From positions 310,001 to 374,000 of the forward strand of contig BCHS01000007.1 of assembly GCA_039545275.1 (NCBI GenBank): 64,000 nt of DNA, written 5' to 3'. A model generated the notes under the pieces. It made no database searches. It was not told where the DNA came from and worked only from the letters and a program-made list of their open reading frames with translations. Position 1 is the stretch's first letter; every line of letters begins with the position of its first letter. Made by a program: the position numbers and the translations under genes. Origin of the DNA: Pseudomicrostroma phylloplanum. Taxonomy: Eukaryota > Basidiomycota > Exobasidiomycetes > Microstromatales. This document shows positions 22,801 to 32,269 of this stretch, in pieces.

Positions 22801-24333
22801 GAGGGGCCTACTCGCATACAGCGTCATCAAAACTGCCACTGCTGGCGGATCAGTGGTCAACAAGATTGTCGAAATGGAAAAGGAAGGCAATCGAGGAGAA
22901 GGAGCCGATGGCTCTCGACCTTCGGCCTTGAGATCGGCAAGCGCCCCCAGCGCATCTGACCTCCGCCGGAGCTCCTCTCATGAGCATGGCTCTGGCAGCC
23001 TCGCACCAAAGGCTGAGGCATCGGCGATGGAGGTGACTCCCTCGCGAGACAGCGGCAAACTCAGCCTCAGTGATCGGTTGGCCAACTTGAACTGGAAATT
23101 CAGCTCCACAGCATCAACCCCGTCGGCGGAGCCCGATGCATCTGCAGAGCCTCTGAGCACCCAGATAGGAAGCTCATCAGTGCCTGCCCTCAATGCCTCT
23201 ACCTCCAGCCCACTTGAAGGCGATGACGTGTCCACACCGAAGAGTGTAAGCACGGTACATGCTACAGATCCTACGGTCACTGCTGAAGGGACCACTGCTG
23301 CTGTGCCCTCGTCGGTGAGTAGTCTCCTCCCCGAAAGCATGTTGAGCCGATCCAGAGCTGACTTACCGCCAAAATTGCTCACGCTCTCCTCCAATCAGGC
23401 TGCTTCTGCAGCGAATGCCTCAGAGCGTCCTCTACCAGCCTCCCTTCAGTCACCCTATCCGCCCTTGCCTTTCCCGCCCACGCAAAGCAGGCCGCTGCAT
23501 GTCGTTCTGGCGACCTCAGGAAGCGTAGCTTCCATCAAGTTGCCCTTGATCGTCGAGCGCCTCTTGAGCTATCCGAATGTCCGGGTGCAAGTCATCCCCA
23601 CGAAGTCCTCATTGCACTTCTTCGGCACAGATGAGATCGCAATGTTGAGTAGACGAGCTGCAGAGCAGCAAGATGTACGCTCTGCAGCCGGGGAGGAGGA
23701 ATCCTACACTCTGGCCTCTCTTGCGGCTGAGAACGCCGCTGCGAGCGCAGGTGACTCGCAAGCGTCTACTTCAGCTCCTCTGGCTCATCTATGGACGGAC
23801 GAAGACGAGTGGACTTCCTGGGGCAAAGTGGGCGATCCTATTCTGCACATCGAGCTGAGGAGGTGGGCGGATGTAGTCCTCGTGGCGCCTTGCAGCGCAA
23901 ACACGCTGGCGAAGATTGCCGGGGGCATATGCGACAATCTGTTGGTAAGTAGCGCCGAGACCATCAAAAGAAGCCTTGCATGCTCGCTCGCTCACTCGAC
24001 ATCGCCCTATCCTCTTAGACCTCCTTCCTGCGCGCCCTCTCCTCTAGCACGCCCACCATCCTCTACCCAGCGATGAACACGCTCATGTACGCGCACCCGC
24101 TGACGGCGCGCCACCTCGACGTCGTCGAGAACGTCATTGGCTACGAGGTGCGGGGTCCCATTGAGAAGAGGCTCGCGTGCGGAGACCTGGGTGCGGGAGC
24201 GATGGTCGAGTGGATGGACATTGTGGGAGAGGTGGTGCAGAGGTTCGGGCTGGAGGAGAGGGGAGGTGCTGTGCGGGAAGGTGCGGAGCAACAAGTCGAG
24301 GGTGAAGAGGGAGCTCACAAGGTGACGGCATAA
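19872..24333 (+). CDS. VPS9-domain Rab GEF continuous with phosphopantothenoylcysteine decarboxylase
   Basis: Exons 19872-20842, 20918-21721, 21784-22616, 22683-23314, 23399-23944 and 24019-24333 give 1366 residues. Residues about 1-590 are Ser/Pro-rich. The VPS9 domain (about 590-870) shows ENLASRIAALNILGLGWEGL, ADLILPLLIRLIVLANP and GEAAYCLINFQAAIQFIE, typical of GEFs for Rab5-type GTPases. After a linker, a complete PPCDC/Hal3 flavoprotein domain follows (about 1105-1366): LHVVLATSGSVASIKLPLIV, the catalytic His in LHIELRRWADVVLVAPCSAN, PAMN near 1280 and the Cys in ACGDLGAG near 1314. PPCDC is the coenzyme A synthesis step forming phosphopantetheine. No stop codon separates the domains in any splice form I can build; the 84-nt candidate intron 23315-23398 is a multiple of three. 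Two overlapping transcripts remain possible. Confidence 0.8.
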
Positions 24334-24456
24334 TCATCCGACCTGAGAAGAGCACGCCACTAGCGATCCACAAGATCTCTTCCTACATACTATCAATCAA
24401 TTACATTGTCCTGGTCACCGCTATTCTATAAGTTACAGTGTCTCTCGTCCATGGCG

Positions 24457-25495
24457 CTATTGCCAGCTACCCCTCTCTTCACCCTGCAGCGTCTTGACCA
24501 CCCTGGCCGGGCTGCCCACTGCCACTGAAAAGTCGGGGATGTCTCTCGTGACGATGGATCCCGCTCCTATGGTGCACGCCTTGCCAATTTTGACTCCGGC
24601 TCTGTGACAGGTGAGGTACGGGAGCAGAAGCCGGGCGAAGGAGACCGGTGAGTCGAACTCAGAGAGAGCAAAGAGCGGGCTTTTCGCTGCTGTGCGAGGC
24701 ATGAGACTCACTGGATGATCACTCCTCCGCCTACCCAGGTGTCTGCTCCGATGGACACGGGCAGCGCTCGCTCTAGCCCTGCCTGTCGCTCTGGCAGAGA
24801 TACCGTGTGGGTTCCTCCGTAGATCGAGACGCTATGGGGAGGAAATACACCAGGTCAGATAATCCACATGAATGCGCTCATTACAATGCCCGTCGACCCA
24901 GAGATGCCGCGCATTACGACTCACTTTGGGCCAAAGAGGACTCCGTTGCCGATGGTGACTTCTGCGCAGTCGAGGATGACCGTGTTGAAGTTGGCGTAGA
25001 AGGCGCCTTCTAGCTTGATGTTGTGGCCATAGTCGCAGAAGAAGGGTGGCTGGGGAGGTAGACCTCTGATCGATCAGCTAGACTTTTGGCAATGAGGGGC
25101 AGCTGTGTCCTGCCGCTGCGTCAGTGCCTCACCTCAATCTCGACAATCTTGCTCTGCTCCTCGCTCAACCCAAAGAGGTCCTTGAGGATCAGCCTCCTCT
25201 CCTCTGTATTCACCCCAGGCACGTCCGCCGCCCCCTCCCCCGCAGCCGAAGCTACACTGCCTCCAGCCAGCAAGCTCTGCCCCTCCTGCAAGTCCGGCGG
25301 GTCGTAGCTGTTCGGCGCCGTCTGATTGTACTTGAGGAAGAGTCTTCGCGCTCGTAGGCGCGCCCGTACCAGTGCTGGCTCGCTCGCAAGGTATGGAAGG
25401 CCCAAGAGGGACTTTTGCGTCTCGCTCAGGGAGCCTTGCGGGTCATGAGCGTGCTCTGAATCGACTTGTGCGAAGCGGGCGGAATTGTTGGACAT
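24457..25495 (-). CDS. maltose/galactoside O-acetyltransferase-like protein (left-handed beta helix), paralogue 1
   Basis: Four exons, 25495-25133, 25049-24925, 24831-24712 and 24601-24457, give 250 residues. An N-terminal helical cap ([20 protein letters not shown]...[10 protein letters not shown]) is typical of the maltose acetyltransferase/NodL group. The hexapeptide-repeat beta helix follows: [61 protein letters not shown] and the closing [10 protein letters not shown]. The family transfers acetyl from acetyl-CoA to sugars; the catalytic His of the family is present in GGTHTVS. The substrate is unknown. It is divergently transcribed from the paralogue at 25859, with 363 bp between starts. 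Confidence 0.85.
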
Positions 25496-25858
25496 GACGG
25501 GCGGAGTCGGTGGAGGAGAAGGGGAGGAGAAGGGGCCGACGGGAAGATTGAGAGACAGACTCGACACGGCTGCGCAAGCTGCTACGGGAGCGTATGAGCA
25601 GAAACGAGGTCGACGAAGAGGGAGAGCTGTATACCACTCGGCTGAGTCTCGCCGAGGAAGCCGCAACAGAGCAAGGAAGGTTTGAGGCCTCCTCTCCTCG
25701 GCTGCACACACAATCTCTCCGGACGTGAGCACTGTGGGGCTCCGCTTCCTCCTCCGCCCCCGCTTTCCGCTTGGCATGCACGAGGGCGTGAGCGATAAAA
25801 GGGCGCAAGAAGATCCCAGAGAGCGCCTCTTTGCCTCTCTGACCGCAACAGCAGCGAT
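25496..25858. promoter_or_regulatory. shared divergent promoter of the acetyltransferase pair
   Basis: The two paralogous acetyltransferase genes start on opposite sides of these 363 bp, so promoters must lie here. The sequence is GC-rich; GAGCGATAAAAGGGCGC (25789-25805) contains a TATAAA-like word about 60 bp before the plus-strand start. Confidence 0.4.
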
Positions 25859-26749
25859 ATGGATCCTTCTCTCGAGCCTCCTTCTCAGCCTCTGAAGGTC
25901 GGCTTCACCGCCACGCAGAGATTCGACGCTGTAGATGCCAAGTATGCCGACCGCCTGGCAGGCATGTCAATGGAGGAGCGCGGCCTTCTTGGCCTCCCCT
26001 ACCTGCCCAACGACCCAAAGCTGATGGCGCAGCGCCTGCGAGCCCGCCAGCTCGAGTACGAGTACAATCACTCACCCCCCGGCGCTTCATCTCCTTCGAT
26101 CGACCGGCAAGGCAACGTGCTCGATGCGGAGGAGAGCCCCCTGCACGATGTGGCCAACCGTCAAAGGCAACGCATCATCGGACAGCTCTTCGACCTGAGC
26201 AAGGAGATGAGCAAGCGGATTTTCCTCGAGCCGCCTTTTCACGTCGACTTTGGCTTCAATATCAAATTCAAGGGAGACTTCTTTGCCAATGCCGGACTCT
26301 GCATCCTAGACGTCGCAGAGGTCACCATTGGGCAGGGAGTCCTTTTCGGACCGGCGGTACACATCTATGCCGCAACCCACAGCGTCAGTGTGACTGAGCG
26401 GTCAACGGGCTTCGAGAGGGCGCTTCCAGTGTCCATCGGAGACGACTGCTGGGTGGGAGGAAACAGCTGCATCATGTGAGTTCAGATACTCGTGACTAGC
26501 GCCCTGTGCTGCACTACAGCTCAGGTCATTGACCATGGCTCTTCGCTCGGCTCCTGGCTCGGCCTCCCCTTCTGCAGGGCTGGAGTGACAATCGGCCGGG
26601 GCTGTACCGTTGGAGCAGGCAGCGTTGTCACGAGGGACATACCAGATTTCTCAGTCGCCCTTGGAAATCCTGCGAGAGTGGTCAAGACCCTAAACGCCAC
26701 TCAGCAGGGCGACCTCACGGGGGAGCGGAAGAGTACCATAGCGCTCTGA
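25859..26749 (+). CDS. maltose/galactoside O-acetyltransferase-like protein, paralogue 2
   Basis: Two exons, 25859-26475 and 26578-26749, give 262 residues. The architecture matches the neighbour: helical cap with [20 protein letters not shown] and [10 protein letters not shown], then beta helix with [25 protein letters not shown] (catalytic His), [39 protein letters not shown] and [10 protein letters not shown]. The last intron sits at the same position and phase as in paralogue 1, just before AGV(K/T)IG. Paralogue 1 has two introns absent here. This supports an inverted duplication followed by loss or gain of introns. Probable cytosolic acetyl-CoA-dependent sugar acetyltransferase, substrate unknown. 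Confidence 0.87.
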
Positions 26750-28300
26750 GGAATAGCATAGATGAGACCAGATGCGATAGACGTCATGTTGAGCAAGGTT
26801 ACGTATATACTGAGACTGCCTCTGCCGGGCGTTCTAGTGGTGAAATGGTCTGCAATGAAGCTTTGATCTGTCCTATGCGTGTGTTGCAGCCCTCGACAAA
26901 GGGTTGATTCAGCAGTGGCTTCTGAGGCCCTTCCAGCACGACTCTTCCGATGGAGCATCGCATTGCTATACTCTGACGTGGAACTTGCAGTCCAGCTAGT
27001 ATAGCGGTGGGGCAGCATTTGAGACAACAGTGCCTCTGACTCCTGAGAGCCTGTGCCTTGAAGATCTGGCTGCTTGATCCCCAGGGAAGTTTCTGAGGTC
27101 TTGCTTCCTGTTCGCTGTGACAGAGGTATGTAGATGCGTGCATGACTCTTGCTTTGTACACTCGTAATCTCTTGTCCGACTTGAATATCGAAGCCGTCTT
27201 CCCTCGCCGACTTCGCTATTGTTGCTGCCGGAGCTGATCCGACCCCTGACATGGCAAAGCTCAAGACAGGATAGTGCAATTGCGATGGGCGCAGTAGCGA
27301 ACGCAGACCCAAAGGCAGACCCAAAGGCGAACGGGAGCGGTAACTCACGGCATGAGGGATGAGGCTTCGTCTGCGAAGCAGCGAGCCAGATAGCCCAAGA
27401 CGGTATGCTGAGCCCACTCTGTCTGACTGACTCTGCCTGTTGCGTAGTGAGCGTCACTATGCCTACACCTTTCGACCACTGTGGCAAGCAGGTCTGATGG
27501 ACCACACTGTTACTGACCAACAGTGCCCACCTGACTCTTCTTCGCACGCCCTGTAGCCTGAGGGCCTTGCCATGTAGGACGAGAACAGGTCACGAAGTCG
27601 TAGACTATATCTGCGAGGAGGGAAGCGAGTTCATGTAGTGAGGGAGCTTGTCAGCAAGGAATAGTAAGCCATATTGTCGGACACATCAGCTCTTCACGGA
27701 GCAGGAGACCATAGCTTCATTGCTCACAGCTTCATTGCTCACACTTCACTCGACTTCGACGGTAGAGGCCAGAGGTGGTCTCAGATTCGCGACGGCATTG
27801 ACTGAGTGCTTACATCGAAAATTGGAACTGAAACAGCAACACTTGTGCTAACAAACATCAATGCCCGACCATTCAACTCACCATGCCTGCCGTACAGGCT
27901 GCGGCCTCTTTGCACTGCGCTGTCAATACCCAGTCTCCCGATCACACTAGTGACTGTGCTTCGCGTGGCTTCATACTTGCTCGTCTGTCTGCATGTATTG
28001 GTGAAAGACGGCTCCAGATCGTCCAACAGACGATGCTCGGTTTACGATGGCCACTCTCTTTCTTGCACACACTATGCTAGCAAAGCCCAGAGCTTCACTA
28101 TTCAGCAGACATTGCCTAGCGTACAACGTGGACGCAGTTCGTCGCTCTTGCTACGCTCGGTAGCACAGCTCAGCATGTTGACATTCAGCCAAGTCTGACA
28201 ACTCCCTTTGCCTTCCGTCTAAAGCTCCGGACCATCAACTCTCGATCCTTCTACCTTTGCTCTGCGGGAAGGAGAAGATCGAGTGACGTCAATATGGGCA
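26750..28300. other. intergenic region without recognisable gene
   Basis: About 1.55 kb downstream of both flanking genes. Open frames up to about 238 codons are present on the minus strand but have no motif, weak starts and overlapping alternatives. A short direct repeat (GCTTCATTGCTCACA, near 27714-27742) was noted. Nothing else seen. Confidence 0.55.
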
Positions 28301-29329
28301 TCAGGGTAAGATGGTGGTGGTCACGCCAAGGCCACGTACGATTTTATCAGATCTGGCAGGTCCAGCACTGTTCTCCGGGGCATCATCGTGCAAGGCGCGC
28401 GATGCGACCTCTGCAATGAACGTGGAGGGAACCTCCCAAGGCTTGACCGGCACCAGCCCTGCTCCTGAGCGATCTCCCGTCTTGGAACCCACGACGGCCT
28501 GACACCAGGAAGGGTAGTATCCAGCGTATTCCCAATCGATAACGTACATGACGCGAGGTCGGTCTTTGTAGCAGATGACATTATTCGTAGTCAGATCTCC
28601 GTGGCAGAGTGGAAAGGCTTGCGCGGAGAACGGGCTGGGTGCATTGTAGAGGGCGAGGATATCAGCCGCGTGGTTATGCGCACAAGGTGGTAGACAGAGC
28701 TGAGGTGCGAAAGACTTGACCGACTCGCTGGTATCTTCTTCTAGCTCGTCAGCGTAAGACACCAGCTCTCTGGCTACTTCGGCCCTATCCTCGGGTAGCT
28801 CGAGGTGCTGAGCGACGATCCCGTCGACCCAATCGGTCTGCAGACGACCCACTTCTGGATCTTTTGGGTCTCCGTAAGGCTGGAGTACAGGCACTGAGTG
28901 ATTAGCCCGGACGTACTCCATCGCTCGGCCCTCGTTGTACAGCCGAGACCTTGGGCTGGCCATCCCAGGGATAATACACTGCTGGGCGAACTCTTCGTCG
29001 GACATCTCAGTTTTCTTGATGAAGAAACGGGTACCATCGAATAGAGTAAGGTCTACGTATTCCTTGTCCCAAGTCCGCCAGGTCTTCTTGCTCCTTTTGT
29101 CTTCCGTCGGGGGTCGGTAAGTAGCAAAGAACTCGAGGAAAGCTCGATCTTCTTCTTCCGATAGCGTCACGTCTTTGTAGAGCGGGCCAAAGAGGCTTTG
29201 GAGACGTACTCGAACCTCGTCGCTATCAACAGGAGCTTGCTTGTCATCGATAGATTTCGGCAAGTCGACTGCGTGTGAGACGTCATCGGAGCCGCTGGCA
29301 TGGGGGGACAGGTCTGAAACAAGAGACAT
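28301..29329 (-). CDS. aminoglycoside/choline-type phosphotransferase (APH fold kinase)
   Basis: Intronless, 342 residues. A kinase-like N-lobe (YVDLTLFDGTRFFIKKTEM, with the probable nucleotide-binding Lys) is followed by the C-lobe with the Brenner motif CHGDLTTNNVI (H-x-D-x4-N) and the metal-binding segment VIDWEYAGYYP. These are diagnostic of the APH/choline kinase/fungal phosphotransferase family (PF01636). Fungal members are numerous and their substrates mostly unknown, so no specific reaction is assigned. It is divergent from a small hypothetical gene, with 158 bp between starts. Confidence 0.88.
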   Translation of the reverse strand: MSLVSDLSPHASGSDDVSHAVDLPKSIDDKQAPVDSDEVRVRLQSLFGPLYKDVTLSEEEDRAFLEFFATYRPPTEDKRSKKTWRTWDKEYVDLTLFDGTRFFIKKTEMSDEEFAQQCIIPGMASPRSRLYNEGRAMEYVRANHSVPVLQPYGDPKDPEVGRLQTDWVDGIVAQHLELPEDRAEVARELVSYADELEEDTSESVKSFAPQLCLPPCAHNHAADILALYNAPSPFSAQAFPLCHGDLTTNNVICYKDRPRVMYVIDWEYAGYYPSWCQAVVGSKTGDRSGAGLVPVKPWEVPSTFIAEVASRALHDDAPENSAGPARSDKIVRGLGVTTTILP

Positions 29330-29487
29330 CTTTGTGAATGCGCACGGTGCAAAGGAGCCAGTACGAGGAAGACCGTGTGTGTATGTGTCGACGATCGAGG
29401 TGCTCCTCAGGATAGAGCGAGGGGGGTGTCGCTCAGAGTCTGGAGGAGAAAAGGAGGTTGAGAGCAGTCCAGGCAGGGTAGACCACC

Positions 29488-29939
29488 ATGCGCTCGCTCA
29501 GCTCGACCTCGCGCGCGCCTGAGGGCGACCTCGTGGCCCTTGCCTCCGCTCCGAGATGCTGGCCTCTGTCGGTAAGGTAGCAGATGGCGGCTCTTAGTGA
29601 GAAGTGAGGAGACACAGATCGTTTTCGACTTGGAAGATTCAGATTGACAGTACATTCTCGCCCTCGCCTGCATCTCCGCCTATCAACGCGGACGACCCCG
29701 AATTCATCGACGTCGTTGCAAGGAGGTGGCGGAGGTCAAAGGGCACCCCTCCCGAGGCAGAGGTCGCGCGAGATCAAGTGTGGCTTGCAAATCGTAGCGA
29801 AGAACAGCTCTTCCGCCCCTCGGCGTGGCCGGAAGGGGCCGAGGTCCGGAAAGACCGGCGCAGAACTAGACTACCGGCGCGGAAGTACCAGAAATGCCAG
29901 GCACCGTTTGCTATCTGCCCTGCCCTGGGGCTATGCTAG
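29488..29939 (+). CDS. small hypothetical protein, two exons
   Basis: Exons 29488-29571 and 29643-29939 join in phase 0 through a 71-nt intron and give 126 residues. The second exon contains a segment with coding character (DDPEFIDVVARRWRRSKG, then DQVWLANRSEEQLFRPSAW), unlike the surrounding noise frames. It ends in a basic stretch and a Cys-containing tail. No family is recognised. It shares a short divergent promoter with the APH kinase, which may imply co-expression. The splice model is by inspection only. Confidence 0.4.
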
Positions 29940-30175
29940 GACGTGGGGAGACCAGGAGGAGTGAATGGCCCCCTGAGCACAGGCGGTGTAATCCCCACTC
30001 TCTGGACTTTGCTAGCACAACGCCAGGGGATGACTCGGTACGGCAGGCTCTGTCGGCGTGATAGCGACGTGCCACCGCCACAGGCGAGACGAGGAGCGCT
30101 GGTCGTGCACGCTAGGCACGGCCGATGTGATGTTCCAATGTTGAGGTTTGCTAGCGCAATGACGAGAGAGGGTAG

Positions 30176-30233
30176 ACCCCTACCAGCCAGGCACCGATGG
30201 CGTAACACCCCTACCAGCCAGGCACCGATGGCG
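30176..30233. repeat. 27-bp direct repeat
   Basis: The 27-bp sequence beginning ACCCCTACCAGCCAGGCACC occurs at 30176-30202 and again at 30207-30233, with four bases (TAAC) between. A looser pair, TTTGCTAGCACAA and TTTGCTAGCGCAA (near 30009 and 30148), flanks it. No gene overlaps. Confidence 0.8.
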
Positions 30234-30371
30234 GGAGGCTCAGACTATGGGCATTGCGTGCGCGACGGGCGAGACAAAGGCTGCTCAGCCTCGTGCCATG
30301 CCACATCGAAGTGCAGGGTATAAGACTCCCCCCTTCCTCCCTCGCTCTATGCCTTTTCTTCGTCACCTCAC

Positions 30372-30419
30372 CTTCCCACCTCCCCACCACCTCATCTTCC
30401 CACCTCCCCACCACCTCAT
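30372..30419. repeat. 24-bp tandem repeat, pyrimidine-rich
   Basis: CTTCCCACCTCCCCACCACC plus CTCAT-like ending is repeated head to tail (30372-30395 and 30396-30419) within a longer C/T-rich, almost G-free stretch extending to about 30470. Diverged third and fourth units follow. Confidence 0.7.
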
Positions 30420-30627
30420 CTTCCTACTTGCTCACAACTCCGTCTTCCTACCTAGCGACCACCTGCTCTCGCCTATCACTCCTCTCGCAGCCTCTGTGCG
30501 CTACTGCCCACTCTCGTGGCTGGAGACTACTAGAGCTCATCGTGGGTACAGGGGCCTGCTACCACTCAACGAAGACTATGCTGAGCCTCACTGACTCTGT
30601 CCTACTTCGGCTACCCACAGCTAAGCG

Positions 30628-31105
30628 ATGGAAGATCCAATCCCAGGTCACGACGTGGAGTACAACAGCCAACACTGTCTCACTCTATCACTACCCTTGT
30701 CAAGCTGGGTATGCCATGTGAGTTCAGAAGGCGTACGCAGTGGGCCAAGCACCACTGACCACGCCCATCTTTGACATCTTGCGTCTACCAGACTGATCAC
30801 TGATCTAGATCAAGTGAGTGTGACTGTCGAGTCCGAAGTATAGGGCTTAGGCTGAGCATCATTGATCGTGCCCACCTTTGCCGTATCTCACCTTACTAGA
30901 ATGGTCAACATGTGGACAATGAAGGTTGTCCAGTGCCAGAACTGTTATTACTAGTTCACGACGACCACTGAGACTTGTCTCTTCTGCGACGCCGAGGGGA
31001 AAGACCTCAAGATCGAGGGGGCCCCTTCGACGCCGCGCCCGGGGGATACGAGGGAGATACGGGCACAGAGGGCAGAAGTGGCACGCCACTCCCCAATACC
31101 AAGGT
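30628..31105 (+). pseudogene. decayed zinc-ribbon repeat unit with in-frame stop
   Basis: From 30915 the frame reads MKVVQCQNCYY, stop, FTTTTETCLFCDAEG. This aligns residue for residue with the two intact CxxC-x10-CxxC ribbons of the downstream gene, with a TAG replacing a codon between the two CxxC halves. Upstream, an ATG at 30628 opens a short exon ending at a GTGAGT donor (30719), and an exon-intron pattern resembling the one at 31106-31285 follows. This suggests that a whole exon-intron unit was duplicated and this copy decayed. Splicing that avoids the stop cannot be ruled out. Confidence 0.4.
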
Positions 31106-31286
31106 AAGTCTGATTCGAGTACAGCAACCAGAGCCTCTGCTGAGCGTCCCTGACCGTCACCACCCTTCGCCTCTTCCGTCTACTAGATCAACTTCAAGTG
31201 AGTCCGACTCAAGTGTCAAAGTGAAGCTTCCTGCTCAGCCTCACTGACCGGCGGTGCCTTCACCTGCCATCCACACACAGAACGAA

Positions 31287-31958
31287 ATGGACGCACCCCT
31301 CACGCTGAGCATTGTACAATGCTCCCGTTGCCGATACTTCTACTCAGCAAGCTCGGCCTCCTGCATGCATTGTCCAGCCCAACTCTCTGATGCGATTCCA
31401 GCCAATCACATTCTGACCATCAACGCACACGACACCGGAGAGGACGCACCACTCGCCCTTAGCATTGTGCAATGCTCCCTTTGCCATTACTTTTACTCAG
31501 CAAGCTCGGCCGCATGCATGCATTGTCCTGGCCAACTCCTCGATGCGATACCTACTGATAAGATACTCTCAGCCCGCAAGACAGCGCGTCGTAGTACCTT
31601 CACGCGAATGTCTGGACACGTCGTCTTTATCTCGACGACCCGCAGGCTTAGTTGTAGCTGCCTCGCAGCCTCACTCTGTTTCTGCTCGTCTTGCGTAGGA
31701 CTTGAGGCTCATGCTGCGCATCTCCGACGAGGCTACGAATACCAGCTACCATGTACCGCCATACTTTGCTCATATCAAACTAGAAAGGCTTTACATCAAT
31801 CAACTCTCCCCCCTACTGTGTCTACCAGCGTGATTGAGGCTACAGAATTCCAAGGTGAGGAATGCTTCCTTCCCAGTCGCGGGTCTAATGTGATGGGCTG
31901 GCAGAGATTTTCGCCTCGTCGGAGGAGTGAGACCCGTGGTGAGCGTAGATGTTCCTAG
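31287..31958 (+). CDS. protein with two tandem CxxC zinc ribbons
   Basis: The frame from ATG 31287 to the stop at 31956-31958 is 223 residues if unspliced. Two almost identical units occupy about residues 1-85: (D)APLTLSIVQCSRCRYFYSAS...CMHC and DAPLALSIVQCSLCHYFYSA...CMHC. Each has the spacing CxxC-x10-CxxC, expected to bind one zinc as a ribbon. The units are also similar at DNA level (about 31290-31420 and 31440-31570). The remaining C-terminal part has several cysteines but no recognisable domain and may contain introns. An upstream exon beyond an AG at 31280 is possible. Function unknown. Confidence 0.45.
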   Translation: MDAPLTLSIVQCSRCRYFYSASSASCMHCPAQLSDAIPANHILTINAHDTGEDAPLALSIVQCSLCHYFYSASSAACMHCPGQLLDAIPTDKILSARKTARRSTFTRMSGHVVFISTTRRLSCSCLAASLCFCSSCVGLEAHAAHLRRGYEYQLPCTAILCSYQTRKALHQSTLPPTVSTSVIEATEFQGEECFLPSRGSNVMGWQRFSPRRRSETRGERRCS

Positions 31959-32201
31959 TCACCTGCCTTGTTGCCCTTGTCTATCTCGATGTGAGGATGG
32001 TCGAGTAGCGTGAGTAGCCGCTGCTTTGGCTCGTAGCTTCCTCTGCCCGCACTTTTCTCCTCAGCACGAAAAATCGCCTGGCTTGTTTCACCTTGTGCTG
32101 CACGGATCACCTGTGCGTGCGGAGGAGAAGGTGCTCCTAGAGGTTGAGCATGTTCCCCACCTCTACCACATTCCCCACCTCGTATCACTTTAGTGGTGGT
32201 C

Positions 32202-32236
32202 ATGGTCCAGCGCCATGACCTCGCAGGAACAGATAC

Positions 32237-32269
<33 letters not shown>

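Noticed and set aside
22683..23400. Interpretation of the VPS9 and PPCDC domains as two ordinary separate genes
   Set aside because: No stop codon or 3' end separates them in frame, and the only linker intron preserves frame; kept as a fusion with the alternative stated.
26701..27547. Overlapping minus-strand open frames of 183 and 238 codons downstream of the acetyltransferase gene
   Set aside because: They overlap each other in different frames, have no recognisable domain, and one overlaps the end of a well-supported gene.
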